A stretch of DNA of 60,258 bases, taken from the NCBI RefSeq assembly GCF_000308455.1, contig NZ_BAFP01000020.1, positions 1 through 60,258 of the forward strand, written 5' to 3'. Numbering within the stretch: position 1 is the first letter of the stretch; each line of letters begins with the position of its first letter. This DNA is from Nocardia abscessus NBRC 100374 (GTDB lineage Bacteria > Actinomycetota > Actinomycetes > Mycobacteriales > Mycobacteriaceae). Below the pieces are notes generated by a model. That model had not been told where the DNA came from and did no database searches. It saw only the letters and a program-made list of their open reading frames with translations. Positions 1-7,072 of the stretch are shown here, in pieces. The position numbers and the translations under genes are program-made.

Positions 1-1
1 C

Positions 2-1315
2 GAGGCGGAACGCGCCGTGCGCGCCGACCGGGCGGAGTTCACCGCACAGGCTCTCACGGTGCTCGACCACGCCGCCGAGCTGCGCGTCGCGGGCCGGCTC
101 GACACTGCCCTCGCCGCGGCCCGAGCAGCCTCCCGCCGGGCGGTCGCGGCCGAGGACCGAGCCGCCGCGCACAGCGCGTGGTCGGCCGCCGCCACACCGC
201 TGTCGATCGGAGCCGCCGTGCTCGGCGCCCTGCTGATCGGCATCACCCTCTACGGCCCCGACGGCGGCACGGCGGGCGCGATGACACCCATGGCCCTGGT
301 GATCCTGGTTCTGCTGCCCCTGTCGGCCTTCGAAGCGGTCGGCCCACTGGCGGCAGCGGCGCAAGCACTGACGACCGCCCGTGCGGCGCTGCATCGCCTG
401 GACGGGTTCGAATCCGGCTGCACGTCGGCGGACCCCTGGGCGCGAGTGACTACTCGGCCCCCGCACAGCAGGGACGCGGAGGAGGTCGCTCGGACCGGGG
501 AAGACCGAGCGGCCGACCCGGTCTCTTCCGCCGGCCGGGCCGGTCACGCCGCGCCCGGTGGAACTACCTCGCACTCCGGCAGCGGTGTGGCGCCGCGGCA
601 GGCTTCGGACCAATGCGTGGACGGTGAAGGCGTCCCGCGTCGGTCCGATGACATCCCCGGCCCGGCCGACCCGGCCCGGCCATTCGACGCGCGTGTGCCG
701 GAAATACCTCGGGGTCGGCGGATCGCGGTGGTCGGTCCCAGCGGCGCGGGCAAGACGACTCTGCTGATGAAGTGGGCCGGGTTGTTCGACGCGCCTCGCC
801 CCGGCGTCACCTTCTTCGCCGAGGACGCGCACTTGTTCGGCACTTCCGTGCTGGAGAATCTGCGGGTCGCGCGCGGCGATCTGACCGCGGAGGAGGCGGA
901 GAAGGCGCTGCGGACAGTCGGTCTCGGCGACTGGCTGGACGGGCTGCCGGAGGGAGTGCACACCGGCCTGGCCGGGGGAGCGGCCGCCGTGTCGGGCGGC
1001 CAGCGTCGCCGGATCCTGCTCGCACGCGCTCTCGTATCACCGGCGCGGGTGTTGCTGCTCGACGAGCCGACCGAGCACCTGGAGGCCGAGGCCGGGGCGC
1101 GGCTGCTGCGCGAGCTGCTGGACGTCGGCAGCGGCCTCGTCGCACCCGATCGTGTCGTGCTCGTCGTCACGCATCAACTGCCAGAAAACCATCAGGCCGA
1201 CGCGGTGCTCCGGATCGCCGCATCAGGGGAGGTCACAACGGATTTCGCGGTTGACCGACCACCGCGCCGCCCCGCCGATTCCGCCCACCGAGAAATTCCG
1301 TTGCCGAGTTACTGA
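2..1315 (+). CDS. cydC: Thiol reductant ABC exporter, CydC subunit (3' part)
   Basis: The gene begins before the window; 437 residues are visible. CydC is half of the CydDC ABC exporter that moves cysteine/glutathione-type thiols outward and is needed for cytochrome bd assembly. Visible parts: two hydrophobic segments ending a transmembrane domain, a roughly 100-residue polar Pro/Gly/Ser-rich linker, then an ATPase domain with Walker A GPSGAGKTT (nt 734-760), signature SGGQRRR (about nt 992) and Walker B LLLLDEP (about nt 1050). The ATPase domain is short: Walker A is followed almost directly by FFAEDAHLF, so the usual Q-loop glutamine position carries Glu and about 20 residues of the ordinary fold are missing. 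I believe this short form is shared by mycobacterial CydC proteins, which argues against damage. The stop is TGA at 1313-1315. Confidence 0.9.
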   Translation, partial: EAERAVRADRAEFTAQALTVLDHAAELRVAGRLDTALAAARAASRRAVAAEDRAAAHSAWSAAATPLSIGAAVLGALLIGITLYGPDGGTAGAMTPMALVILVLLPLSAFEAVGPLAAAAQALTTARAALHRLDGFESGCTSADPWARVTTRPPHSRDAEEVARTGEDRAADPVSSAGRAGHAAPGGTTSHSGSGVAPRQASDQCVDGEGVPRRSDDIPGPADPARPFDARVPEIPRGRRIAVVGPSGAGKTTLLMKWAGLFDAPRPGVTFFAEDAHLFGTSVLENLRVARGDLTAEEAEKALRTVGLGDWLDGLPEGVHTGLAGGAAAVSGGQRRRILLARALVSPARVLLLDEPTEHLEAEAGARLLRELLDVGSGLVAPDRVVLVVTHQLPENHQADAVLRIAASGEVTTDFAVDRPPRRPADSAHREIPLPSY

Positions 1316-1329
1316 TGCATCGCTAGATT
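1301..1329 (+). promoter_or_regulatory. Sigma-A-like promoter for an orphan small transcript
   Basis: TTGCCG at 1301-1306 and TAGATT at 1324-1329 are separated by exactly 17 nt. The -35 overlaps the last codons of cydC. The predicted start is near 1336, just before a strong Shine-Dalgarno sequence and a 12-codon ORF. Based on motif fit only. Confidence 0.5.
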
Positions 1330-1335
1330 CGTTCG

Positions 1336-1535
1336 TACACGAGGAAGGAGGTGGTTCGAAGAATGGTTATTCATAGGACACGTGAGGTGGCTGTCCGCTA
1401 GCGCCACCGCTGCAGGTGGATTTCGCCCGCGCGAGCGCTGAGCGAATTCCAGGCAGTCACCCGGCCCCCGAGTCCCGGTCTGTCCGACCGGACCCGTGCG
1501 ACGCAAGAAGCACCGGTACGGCTCGGGGGCTGTTC
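1336..1535 (+). ncRNA. Candidate structured small RNA
   Basis: Downstream of the 12-codon ORF is a nested fold: an outer 9-bp stem (1464-1472 GCCCCCGAG with 1522-1530 CTCGGGGGC) enclosing a 6-bp hairpin (1475-1480 with 1486-1491, loop TGTCC) and a 4-bp hairpin (1496-1499 with 1510-1513). This makes a three-way junction. With the promoter at 1301-1329 it looks like an independent transcript. I cannot match it to a named RNA family. Boundaries are estimates. Confidence 0.4.
1363..1401 (+). CDS. 12-aa ORF MVIHRTREVAVR with near-perfect Shine-Dalgarno
   Basis: ATG at 1363 is preceded at 1344-1353 by AAGGAGGTGG, one of the best possible complements to the 16S 3' end, about 10 nt upstream. The peptide is MVIHRTREVAVR, ending in TAG at 1399-1401. 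It follows a promoter with ideal spacing and precedes a foldable segment (1464-1530). No plus-strand gene lies within 4.7 kb downstream, so it is not an obvious leader for a neighbour. The ribosome-binding site is too good to ignore, but a peptide this short cannot be called a gene from codon statistics. It may be a translated element within a regulatory RNA. Confidence 0.45.
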   Translation: MVIHRTREVAVR

Positions 1536-1627
1536 CGTTCCGCCCCTCCGAAGATTCAGGCCGTACTAGTGGGGTGGTGCTCGGGGTGGTCACAGGTCTT
1601 GCGTTGGGGGTGAGGGTGAGTTTTGGG

Positions 1628-1740
1628 CGTACCCGGTGAGTTACCCATGTGCTCGCGAGATCAGGTGTTGCGTCAGCAGCCGATGAGGGCGGTGCGGCTT
1701 TTTTTCGCCGTACCCGGTGAGTTACCCATGTGCTTGCGAG
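1628..1740. repeat. Pair of 32-bp direct repeats (31/32 identical)
   Basis: Copies at 1628-1659 and 1709-1740 both contain TACCCGGTGAGTTACCCATG and differ by one base (C/T); start-to-start distance is 81 bp. The stretch between cydC and the nitrobindin-like gene holds these, the RNA candidate and nothing else I can support. Only two units are present, so this is not a CRISPR array. Confidence 0.85.
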
Positions 1741-1786
1741 CGGACGGGGCAGGTCTCGCCGGGTTAGGCGATGAAGGGCACTCGGC

Positions 1787-2494
1787 TCAGCCGATGTAGC
1801 GCTGCAGGCGGGCGGAGAGGCGGGGTTCGAGGGGTCCGTCGGCTACCACGCGCTCCTCGACGTAGGCCAGGTCGCCGCCTTCGACGATGCCGTAGAGGCG
1901 CTTGGCGCCGCCGACGACGACGCCGGACTGGCTGCGGATCACCACGTCGGTGGCCAGTTCCCAGGACGACTGGGTCAGCGCCTGCCCGTAGAACAGCTCC
2001 ACGATGCCGCCGCTGTGCGCCAGCAGCAATTCGATGACCTCGTCGTTGCCGTCGATGCCGACCCGCCAGAAGCCGCTCTCCCGCAGGTCGGGGCCGCCGT
2101 AGCCGCCCTCGGCATCGATAATCCAGGACCGGGACTCCCAGGCCAGATAGTCGCCGCCGTCGTGCGAGACGACGATCTGCTGGCCGAACCGGTAGTCGCC
2201 GCGCTCGGGATCGTTGCCCTCGCCTTCGCCGCGCCACACGCCCACCAGGGGGAGCAGCGCGAGCATCGAGGCGCTCAGATCCGGGCCGAGCCGCAGGTTG
2301 GCGGTGTCCTCGGGCAGCGGAAGATCCGGCAGGACCGGGATGTTGCGGGCACCGGTCGATTTCGCCCGTTCGGCAGCGTCGGCTACGGCCTGGTCACCGC
2401 TACGGCGACCGGCGGCGTCGGCCGGAGCGTTACCGTTCAGTTGTTCACTCGCTCGCTCGGCCGGGTTGAAACCTTCGCTCGCGAGTTCGCTCAT
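1787..2494 (-). CDS. Nitrobindin-like / FABP-family beta-barrel protein
   Basis: This 235-aa cytosolic protein has the nitrobindin signature G-x-W-x-G-x-G (GVWRGEGEG, about residues 85-93), followed by alternating beta-strand sequence typical of the ten-stranded barrel formerly called DUF1794. The first roughly 50 residues are polar and likely disordered. Family members can bind heme and react with nitric oxide or peroxynitrite. The C-terminus reads PRLSARLQR, where heme-binding members have a His-Leu pair, so the axial histidine seems replaced by Arg and another ligand may be bound. The start ATG overlaps the stop of a 31-codon ORF (ATGA), implying translational coupling. Position beside the sulfurtransferase genes matches M. 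tuberculosis Rv0813c. Confidence 0.88.
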   Translation of the reverse strand: MSELASEGFNPAERASEQLNGNAPADAAGRRSGDQAVADAAERAKSTGARNIPVLPDLPLPEDTANLRLGPDLSASMLALLPLVGVWRGEGEGNDPERGDYRFGQQIVVSHDGGDYLAWESRSWIIDAEGGYGGPDLRESGFWRVGIDGNDEVIELLLAHSGGIVELFYGQALTQSSWELATDVVIRSQSGVVVGGAKRLYGIVEGGDLAYVEERVVADGPLEPRLSARLQRYIG

Positions 2495-2586
2495 GACTCG
2501 GTGAACAGCCGGTAGAAGACGTAGAGGCCGAACCAGCCGATCAGCACGGCCACGGCCACCAGCAGAATCTCGAAGAAGAGGACCAC
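2491..2586 (-). CDS. 31-aa single-pass membrane peptide, leaderless GTG start
   Basis: The GTG at 2586-2584 opens a 31-residue reading frame whose stop overlaps the start of the nitrobindin-like gene (ATGA). The peptide is one hydrophobic helix beginning [20 protein letters not shown] and ending in YRLFTES, so a one-pass membrane micro-protein is likely. TAGACT, a good -10 hexamer, lies on the same strand at 2598-2593, exactly 6 nt before GTG, which predicts a leaderless mRNA. It may be a real small protein, or a translated leader that sets expression of the downstream gene; the sequence alone does not separate these. Confidence 0.6.
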   Translation of the reverse strand: MVLFFEILLVAVAVLIGWFGLYVFYRLFTES

Positions 2587-2592
2587 GTTTGG

Positions 2593-2598
2593 AGTCTA
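2593..2598 (-). promoter_or_regulatory. -10 hexamer TAGACT for the small membrane ORF/nitrobindin pair
   Basis: TAGACT on the minus strand ends 6 nt before the GTG at 2586. The same hexamer precedes the SDR gene at 32568 and the sigma factor gene at 36815 with similar spacing. Confidence 0.5.
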
Positions 2599-2622
2599 AC
2601 GACCCGCTTGCGACGGCACGCA

Positions 2623-2667
2623 AACGGCCCCGGTGCTTCCGCGGAGCGGAGAGCGACCGGGGCCGTT
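2623..2667 (-). terminator. Intrinsic terminator of the sulfurtransferase operon
   Basis: A perfect 12-bp inverted repeat, AACGGCCCCGGT (2623-2634) and ACCGGGGCCGTT (2656-2667), lies 17 nt beyond the stop of the DUF1416 gene. It separates that operon from the nitrobindin unit. Confidence 0.75.
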
Positions 2668-2684
2668 GGCCTGAGTGCGGTGGC

Positions 2685-2990
2685 TTACTTGGCGACCGCG
2701 ACGTCCACCGAGTGGATGCCCGCCCCTTCGGGGCGCACCTCGGCGGAGCCGTTGCCCGCCGAGGACAGCGCCCGGACGGTCCACGAGCCGGGAGCCGCGA
2801 AGAACCGGAAGTCACCGGTGCCCGACGCGACGACCTCGGCGGTGAAATCACCATTGCCGTCGAGCAGGCGCACGAAAGCCCCGCCCACCGGCTGGCCGTC
2901 GGTGCTCAGGACACGGCCGGTGATGACCGTCTCCTTCTCCACGTCGACTCCGGCCGGGATGGCCTGACCCTGAGTAGGTGCTGCACACAT
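2685..2990 (-). CDS. sseC: DUF1416 domain protein (SseC-like)
   Basis: This 101-aa protein begins MCAAPTQGQ and consists of one small beta-sandwich-like domain ([36 protein letters not shown]) matching DUF1416. In mycobacteria the equivalent genes (Rv0814c/Rv3118, sseC) always follow the thiosulfate sulfurtransferase gene cysA2/cysA3, as here. The start lies 5 nt after the stop of the sulfurtransferase gene, so translation is probably coupled. Function is unknown beyond the link with sulfur metabolism. A Cys at position 2 is the only cysteine. Confidence 0.9.
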   Translation of the reverse strand: MCAAPTQGQAIPAGVDVEKETVITGRVLSTDGQPVGGAFVRLLDGNGDFTAEVVASGTGDFRFFAAPGSWTVRALSSAGNGSAEVRPEGAGIHSVDVAVAK

Positions 2991-2995
2991 GTCGA

Positions 2996-3829
2996 TTACT
3001 CTCCCAACTCGATCGGAGCGCCGACGAGGGAGCCGTACTCGGTCCAGCTCCCGTCGTAGTTCTTGACGTTCTGGTGGCCGAGCAGCTCCTGCAGCACAAA
3101 CCAGGTGTGCGAGGAGCGCTCGCCGATCCGGCAGTACGCGATGGTCTCCTTCTCGCCGTCCAGGCCGGCTTCCTTGTAGATCTCGGTCAGCTCGGCGTCG
3201 GACCTGAAGGTGCCGTCCTCGTTCGCGGCCTTGCTCCACGGCACGTTGATGGCGCCGGGGATGTGGCCCGGACGCTGGCTCTGCTCCTGCGGCAGGTGGG
3301 CAGGCGCCAGGATCTTGCCGGTGAACTCGTCGGGCGAACGCACGTCGACCAGGTTCTTCGTGCCGATGGCCGCGATGACCTCGTCGCGGAAGGCGCGGAT
3401 GGACAGGTCCGGCGCCGAGGCCTTGTACTGGGTGGCGGGGCGGTTCACCGGCTCGGTGGACAGCGGACGGCCGTCCAGCTCCCACTTCTTACGGCCACCG
3501 TCGAGCAGCTTGACGTTGTTGTGACCGTACAGCTTGAAGTACCAGTAGGCGTACGCGGCGAACCAGTTGTTGTTGCCGCCGTACAGGATGACCTCGTCGT
3601 CGTTCGAGATGCCGCGAGCCGAGAGCAGATCGGAGAACTGCTCCTGGTTCACGAAGTCGCGACGAACCTGATCCTGCAGGTCCTTCTTCCAGTCGAGCCG
3701 GACGGCACCTTCGATGTGGCCACCGTCGTAGGCGGAGGTGTCCTCGTCGACCTCGACGAAGACGACGCCGGGGGCGTTGAGGTTCTCTTCGGCCCAGTCA
3801 ACGGAGACCAGGACATCGGAGCGAGCCAT
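2996..3829 (-). CDS. cysA2: Thiosulfate sulfurtransferase (rhodanese, CysA2/A3 type)
   Basis: This 277-aa tandem rhodanese transfers sulfane sulfur from thiosulfate to cyanide or thiols. The N-terminal domain is catalytically inactive in this family; the C-terminal domain carries the active-site loop CRIGERSS (about residue 233) in AYCRIGERSSHTWF. The C-terminus (NYDGSWTEYGSLVG) is almost that of mycobacterial CysA2. The ATG at 3829 follows AAAGGAAAACA; an upstream in-frame extension has no ribosome-binding site and was left out. It is the middle gene of a DUF4395-rhodanese-DUF1416 operon on the minus strand, preceded by a cysteine-codon leader peptide, so cysteine-responsive expression is expected. 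Confidence 0.95.
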   Translation of the reverse strand: MARSDVLVSVDWAEENLNAPGVVFVEVDEDTSAYDGGHIEGAVRLDWKKDLQDQVRRDFVNQEQFSDLLSARGISNDDEVILYGGNNNWFAAYAYWYFKLYGHNNVKLLDGGRKKWELDGRPLSTEPVNRPATQYKASAPDLSIRAFRDEVIAAIGTKNLVDVRSPDEFTGKILAPAHLPQEQSQRPGHIPGAINVPWSKAANEDGTFRSDAELTEIYKEAGLDGEKETIAYCRIGERSSHTWFVLQELLGHQNVKNYDGSWTEYGSLVGAPIELGE

Positions 3830-3858
3830 TGTTTTCCTTTCAGAGATGACGTGCAGGG

Positions 3859-4353
3859 TCAGTTCGATGCCGGTGACGGGCTCCGGCGGAGGCGGGCTGC
3901 AAGCGGATAGATCCGGCAACCCAGGCAGATCCCGAACGCCGCGTTCAGGAACGCCGCGAACAGGGCGAAGCCGGCGAATACCGCGCCGACGACTGTGGAG
4001 CCGAGCGCGAAGCCCAGCAGACCGACGGCCGCGAAGACGAAACCGAGCAGCTGCGCGAATCGCAGCGGAGCCGTCGGCTCGGTCTCACTGGCCGGCGCGA
4101 GGCGCGGCGCGACGAAGGCCGCGTAGATCCGCCCGTACGGGTGGCGGCGCGGACCGAGGGCGGCACCGAGCGCGAAGACTACCGCCTGCAAGGCGATCAG
4201 AACCGCCGCGGCGACCGTCGAGAGCGCGGCGGCGACCAAGACCAGGACGAGCACGCCGGTGGTCACCCAGGCGACGAAGCGCGGTCCGCGCACATCGACC
4301 TGGTCGGTGGACGAGGGGAGGGTTCCGGAAATATTGCGGATTTCGGTGGACAT
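3859..4353 (-). CDS. DUF4395 membrane protein with CxxC motif
   Basis: This 164-aa integral membrane protein has two pairs of hydrophobic helices (about residues 30-70 and 95-140) and a terminal ICLGCRIYPL motif with a CxxC pair. DUF4395 proteins usually sit next to thioredoxin or rhodanese genes, as here. The CxxC at the membrane edge suggests thiol/sulfur relay or transport, but no activity is proven. The ATG at 4353 has GCAGGAGT about 7 nt upstream; a longer frame from 4425 lacks a ribosome-binding site and overlaps the attenuator region. It is the first structural gene after the cysteine leader peptide. Confidence 0.88.
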   Translation of the reverse strand: MSTEIRNISGTLPSSTDQVDVRGPRFVAWVTTGVLVLVLVAAALSTVAAAVLIALQAVVFALGAALGPRRHPYGRIYAAFVAPRLAPASETEPTAPLRFAQLLGFVFAAVGLLGFALGSTVVGAVFAGFALFAAFLNAAFGICLGCRIYPLAARLRRSPSPASN

Positions 4354-4475
4354 TGTGCGTACTCCTGCGCTGAATAAGTCTGATGACTGAAAATTTGCCA
4401 GTTCGCCGGGGGATCGTGAGATCACTCGCGCGGCGGACAGAGGTCGGCGTCAGGAAATCCGGGGAAGCCGACCGA

Positions 4476-4541
4476 TCAGCGGCACAGGCAGCAACAACCA
4501 CCGAGCCGACACAGATCCACTGTGCGGCGTCGGGTGAGCAT
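4476..4541 (-). CDS. Cysteine leader peptide (attenuator ORF), 21 aa
   Basis: A 21-codon ORF begins ATG at 4541 and ends TGA at 4476. It starts MLTRRRTVDL and carries five cysteines, at positions 11, 16, 17, 18 and 20, four of them in the last six residues. It ends 122 nt before the DUF4395-cysA2-sseC operon. Such cysteine-run leaders upstream of sulfur genes are established ribosome-attenuation elements in mycobacteria: low charged tRNA-Cys stalls the ribosome and frees downstream translation. A -10-like TAAACT is at 4575-4570 on the same strand, giving a leader of about 20 nt. The alternative, chance clustering of Cys codons, is unlikely in this context. Confidence 0.8.
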   Translation of the reverse strand: MLTRRRTVDLCRLGGCCCLCR

Positions 4542-4576
4542 CAGCTCGTGGTTGGAAAGCACGCCAAGCAGTTTAC

Positions 4577-4597
4577 CCAATTCGGCGGGGGAATTGG
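4577..4597. promoter_or_regulatory. Inverted repeat CCAATTC-N7-GAATTGG upstream of the cysteine leader
   Basis: A perfect 7-bp inverted repeat with a 7-nt spacer lies directly upstream of the presumed -10 (4570-4575), covering the -35/spacer region of the sulfur operon promoter. It is AT-richer than its surroundings and could be an operator; no regulator is assigned. Confidence 0.45.
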
Positions 4598-4641
4598 ACC
4601 CGGGGTGGATCACATCCGTCCAGGGGACTTGTCGTCGCAGC

Positions 4642-5085
4642 TCAGGCCGCCGCGGTGAGCGGCTCGAGCGCGGAGTGTAGATCCGAGTCCTTCGGCACGC
4701 CGGAGATCCGGAACCGTTCCCTGCCCGCGGTGTCGAAGACGAACGTGGTGGGCAGGGAGAGCACGTTCAACTCCCGTGCGAGCGCCGGCTCGGCATCGAT
4801 GTCCACCTCGATGTCCTGCGGCGGCTGCGGTGATTCCGCGAGCTGCCCTGTGACATTGGCAACCACTCGGCGAACCGCGGCGCACGGCCCACACCACTCG
4901 GCGGAGAAATGCAGCACCGCGGGACCGGCGCCGGTCACGCCGACGGCCGCCAGCAGTTCGGCGCGGGCCGACTCGGACACGTCGATGCCAGCGCCCGCGC
5001 GGACTTTGCCGTCGTGCCTGCGCAGCAGGACGCCCACCGCCAAAGCGGCGAGCAGTACGACTGCGAGGATGGTGATCTGGATCAT
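4642..5085 (-). CDS. thiX: Membrane-anchored thioredoxin-family protein (ThiX-like)
   Basis: This 147-aa protein has an N-terminal membrane helix (about residues 3-22) and a thioredoxin fold with active site WCGPC (C65, C68) and the cis-Pro segment SLPTTFVF. It probably acts as a thiol-disulfide reductase at the membrane. The start ATG overlaps the stop of the upstream lmeA-like gene (ATGA), so the two are translationally coupled. It lies about 100 nt before the cysteine leader region and is transcribed in the same direction as the sulfur genes. It corresponds in position to M. tuberculosis Rv0816c (thiX). Confidence 0.9.
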   Translation of the reverse strand: MIQITILAVVLLAALAVGVLLRRHDGKVRAGAGIDVSESARAELLAAVGVTGAGPAVLHFSAEWCGPCAAVRRVVANVTGQLAESPQPPQDIEVDIDAEPALARELNVLSLPTTFVFDTAGRERFRISGVPKDSDLHSALEPLTAAA

Positions 5086-5882
5086 GGTCGCTGCAATCGG
5101 TCGAGGTCGATCGTGACGTTCACGCCCTTGCCCTCCACGACGATCTGACCGCCCTGGGCGGAGACCTTGGTGGGCCGGACACCGAACGGCAACTCCTTGG
5201 TGTCGATGGTACGGGTGAACCGGGCGAGCACCGCGGGGCGATCGGCCTCGGTGATCACCGCCACAGGCATGGTCTCGGTGCCCGGGCCCCCGCGATAGAA
5301 GCCGGTCGCCACGATCTTCACCTGATCGCCGTCGAGCAGCAGATCGGCTTGCACACTGACCTTCTCACCGCCGTACTGCGCGCCCGGGGTCTCCGGCAGG
5401 GTGCCGGTGAGCACCAGCGCGCCCGTGGTGGTCATACCGGAACCGCCCGATCCGCCGGTGCCGTCGGACTTGTCCGCGGGCCGCGAATGCACCTGCAGAT
5501 CGGGAATGGTGAACAACCGGCCCAGTTCGGTGGGCTCTACGCGCAACCTGCTGTCCACCCGCTCCACGGGGACGGCGCGCAGGCTGCCGTCGACCAGCTC
5601 GCCGACCGGCAACCGGACCCCGGTCAGCGTCGCCTCCAGCGCGGTCTCGCCGGGAATGTCCGCGCGCTTGGCACGCCCCCTGATCTCCACGTGGTCGTAG
5701 CGGCTGTCCCACGCCTGGCCGAAGAACGGGAAACCGTGAATCGTCACCTCGGGATCGGCGGTGAGATCGGCGCCTTCGCGCAGCGCACGGGACACCCGGT
5801 ACTCCGAATAGGCAGCGGTGCTGAAGTCGGCGACGACGGCGAACCCCGCCAGACACAGCAGGCCGATGATCAGCTTGCGCAT
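5082..5882 (-). CDS. lmeA: DUF2993 cell-envelope protein (LmeA-like)
   Basis: This 266-aa protein has an N-terminal membrane/signal segment (MRKLIIGLLCLAGFAVVADF) followed by a DUF2993 lipid-binding-type fold. In mycobacteria the orthologue (Rv0817c, LmeA) is a periplasmic phospholipid-binding protein needed for lipomannan elongation. A Gly/Ser linker (GTGGSGGSG) interrupts the domain near the middle. The ATG at 5882 was chosen because the signal segment starts there; the upstream frame extension is Arg/Ala-rich and unlike coding sequence. It is divergent from glnR and coupled to the thioredoxin gene by a 4-bp overlap. Confidence 0.87.
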   Translation of the reverse strand: MRKLIIGLLCLAGFAVVADFSTAAYSEYRVSRALREGADLTADPEVTIHGFPFFGQAWDSRYDHVEIRGRAKRADIPGETALEATLTGVRLPVGELVDGSLRAVPVERVDSRLRVEPTELGRLFTIPDLQVHSRPADKSDGTGGSGGSGMTTTGALVLTGTLPETPGAQYGGEKVSVQADLLLDGDQVKIVATGFYRGGPGTETMPVAVITEADRPAVLARFTRTIDTKELPFGVRPTKVSAQGGQIVVEGKGVNVTIDLDRLQRP

Positions 5883-6085
5883 GTTCCCCCGTCTCTCCGG
5901 GTCTCGGGCCGCGGCGGTCGGGAGCCGCGCGGCGCACGTCCGGGTGCCGCGCCGGGCGCCCGGCTGGTGGCGGGCCTGCCCGATACATAACCCATGTAGG
6001 CACCATATCGGTTGGCTCGAGCCGGGCTCCCGGGTGTCCGCGGGTGCGGCCGCGGACCCGGAATGCGTGGTCATGCCTTGTTACG

Positions 6086-6119
6086 CGCTAATCTTGCATC
6101 CGATTACCTGTGATTAGCG
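6086..6119. promoter_or_regulatory. 8-bp inverted repeat CGCTAATC-N18-GATTAGCG before glnR
   Basis: The arms are at 6086-6093 and 6112-6119, in the 293-bp gap between the divergent lmeA-like and glnR genes. The left arm overlaps a -10-like TAATCT (6089-6094). It could be an operator or a 5'-UTR hairpin; it does not match the GlnR box consensus. Confidence 0.4.
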
Positions 6120-6175
6120 ACGCGGCCGCGGCGGTGCTGCCGTATCCGCGTGGCTACGAGATGGGAGGAGGGCCT

Positions 6176-6940
6176 GTGGAGCTGCTCCTGCTTACCTCCG
6201 ACCCCAACCCCGAGTCGGTGTTGCCCTCGCTGGCGTTGCTGGCGCACAACGTGCGTCCCGCGCCCACCGAGGTGGCTTCACTGCTCGAGGCAGGCACCGC
6301 GGATGTCGCCCTGGTGGACGCCCGGACCGATCTGGCCGCCGCCCGCGGCCTGTGCCGCCTGCTGGGCAGCACAGGGTCCTCCGTGCCGGTCGTCGCGGTG
6401 CTCACCGAGGGGGGCCTGGTCGCGGTGAACGCCGACTGGGGACTCGACGACATCCTGCTGCCCGGCACCGGCCCCGCCGAGCTCGACGCCAGGTTGCGGC
6501 TGCTGGTCGGGCGCAACGGCGGCGTGGCCAGCCCGGAGAACACCGGCAAGATCACCCTCGGTGAGCTGGTGATCGACGAGGGCACCTACACGGCGCGGCT
6601 GCGCGGCCGTCCGCTCGACCTCACCTACAAGGAGTTCGAGCTGCTGAAGTACCTCGCGCAGCACGCGGGCCGGGTGTTCACCCGCGCGCAGCTGCTGCAG
6701 GAGGTGTGGGGCTACGACTTCTTCGGTGGCACCCGCACCGTCGACGTGCACGTACGGCGGTTGCGCGCCAAGCTCGGCAGCGAGTACGAGTCGCTGATCG
6801 GCACCGTGCGCAATGTCGGTTACAAGGCCGTGCGCCCGTCACGCACGGCCGCCAAGGGTGAGCCGGTGAACTTTCCGGAAGACGACAACGAGGGCACCGA
6901 CGACTCCCCGCTCACGCCGGTCAACGGCTCCGCACAGTGA
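6176..6940 (+). CDS. glnR: GlnR, OmpR-family nitrogen response regulator
   Basis: This 254-aa protein has an N-terminal receiver-like domain (about 1-110) and a C-terminal winged-helix DNA-binding domain (about 130-220) including [20 protein letters not shown] and [19 protein letters not shown]. Actinobacterial GlnR controls ammonium, nitrate and other nitrogen genes and has an atypical, phosphorylation-independent receiver. The GTG at 6176 is preferred: GGGAGGAGGG ends 4 nt before it, and the protein then begins VELLLLTSD like the M. tuberculosis orthologue. An in-frame GTG at 6110 would add 22 unlikely residues. The acidic C-terminal tail is typical of the family. Confidence 0.95.
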   Translation: MELLLLTSDPNPESVLPSLALLAHNVRPAPTEVASLLEAGTADVALVDARTDLAAARGLCRLLGSTGSSVPVVAVLTEGGLVAVNADWGLDDILLPGTGPAELDARLRLLVGRNGGVASPENTGKITLGELVIDEGTYTARLRGRPLDLTYKEFELLKYLAQHAGRVFTRAQLLQEVWGYDFFGGTRTVDVHVRRLRAKLGSEYESLIGTVRNVGYKAVRPSRTAAKGEPVNFPEDDNEGTDDSPLTPVNGSAQ

Positions 6941-7072
6941 TTTCCCGCCAGTGACGGCCGGAATTCCGATAATGCGGGCATCGTTCTCGGCCGCGGCCGA
7001 AATGCCGCACGCCCCCGCGGTGTTGCCAGGAGTGGGCCCTGTGGGGTCCGCCGGCTCGATGAACGGAGGCCG

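Noticed and set aside
1628..1740. Direct repeats considered as a CRISPR array
   Set aside because: Only two copies, a 49-nt gap, no cas genes, and no further units on either side.
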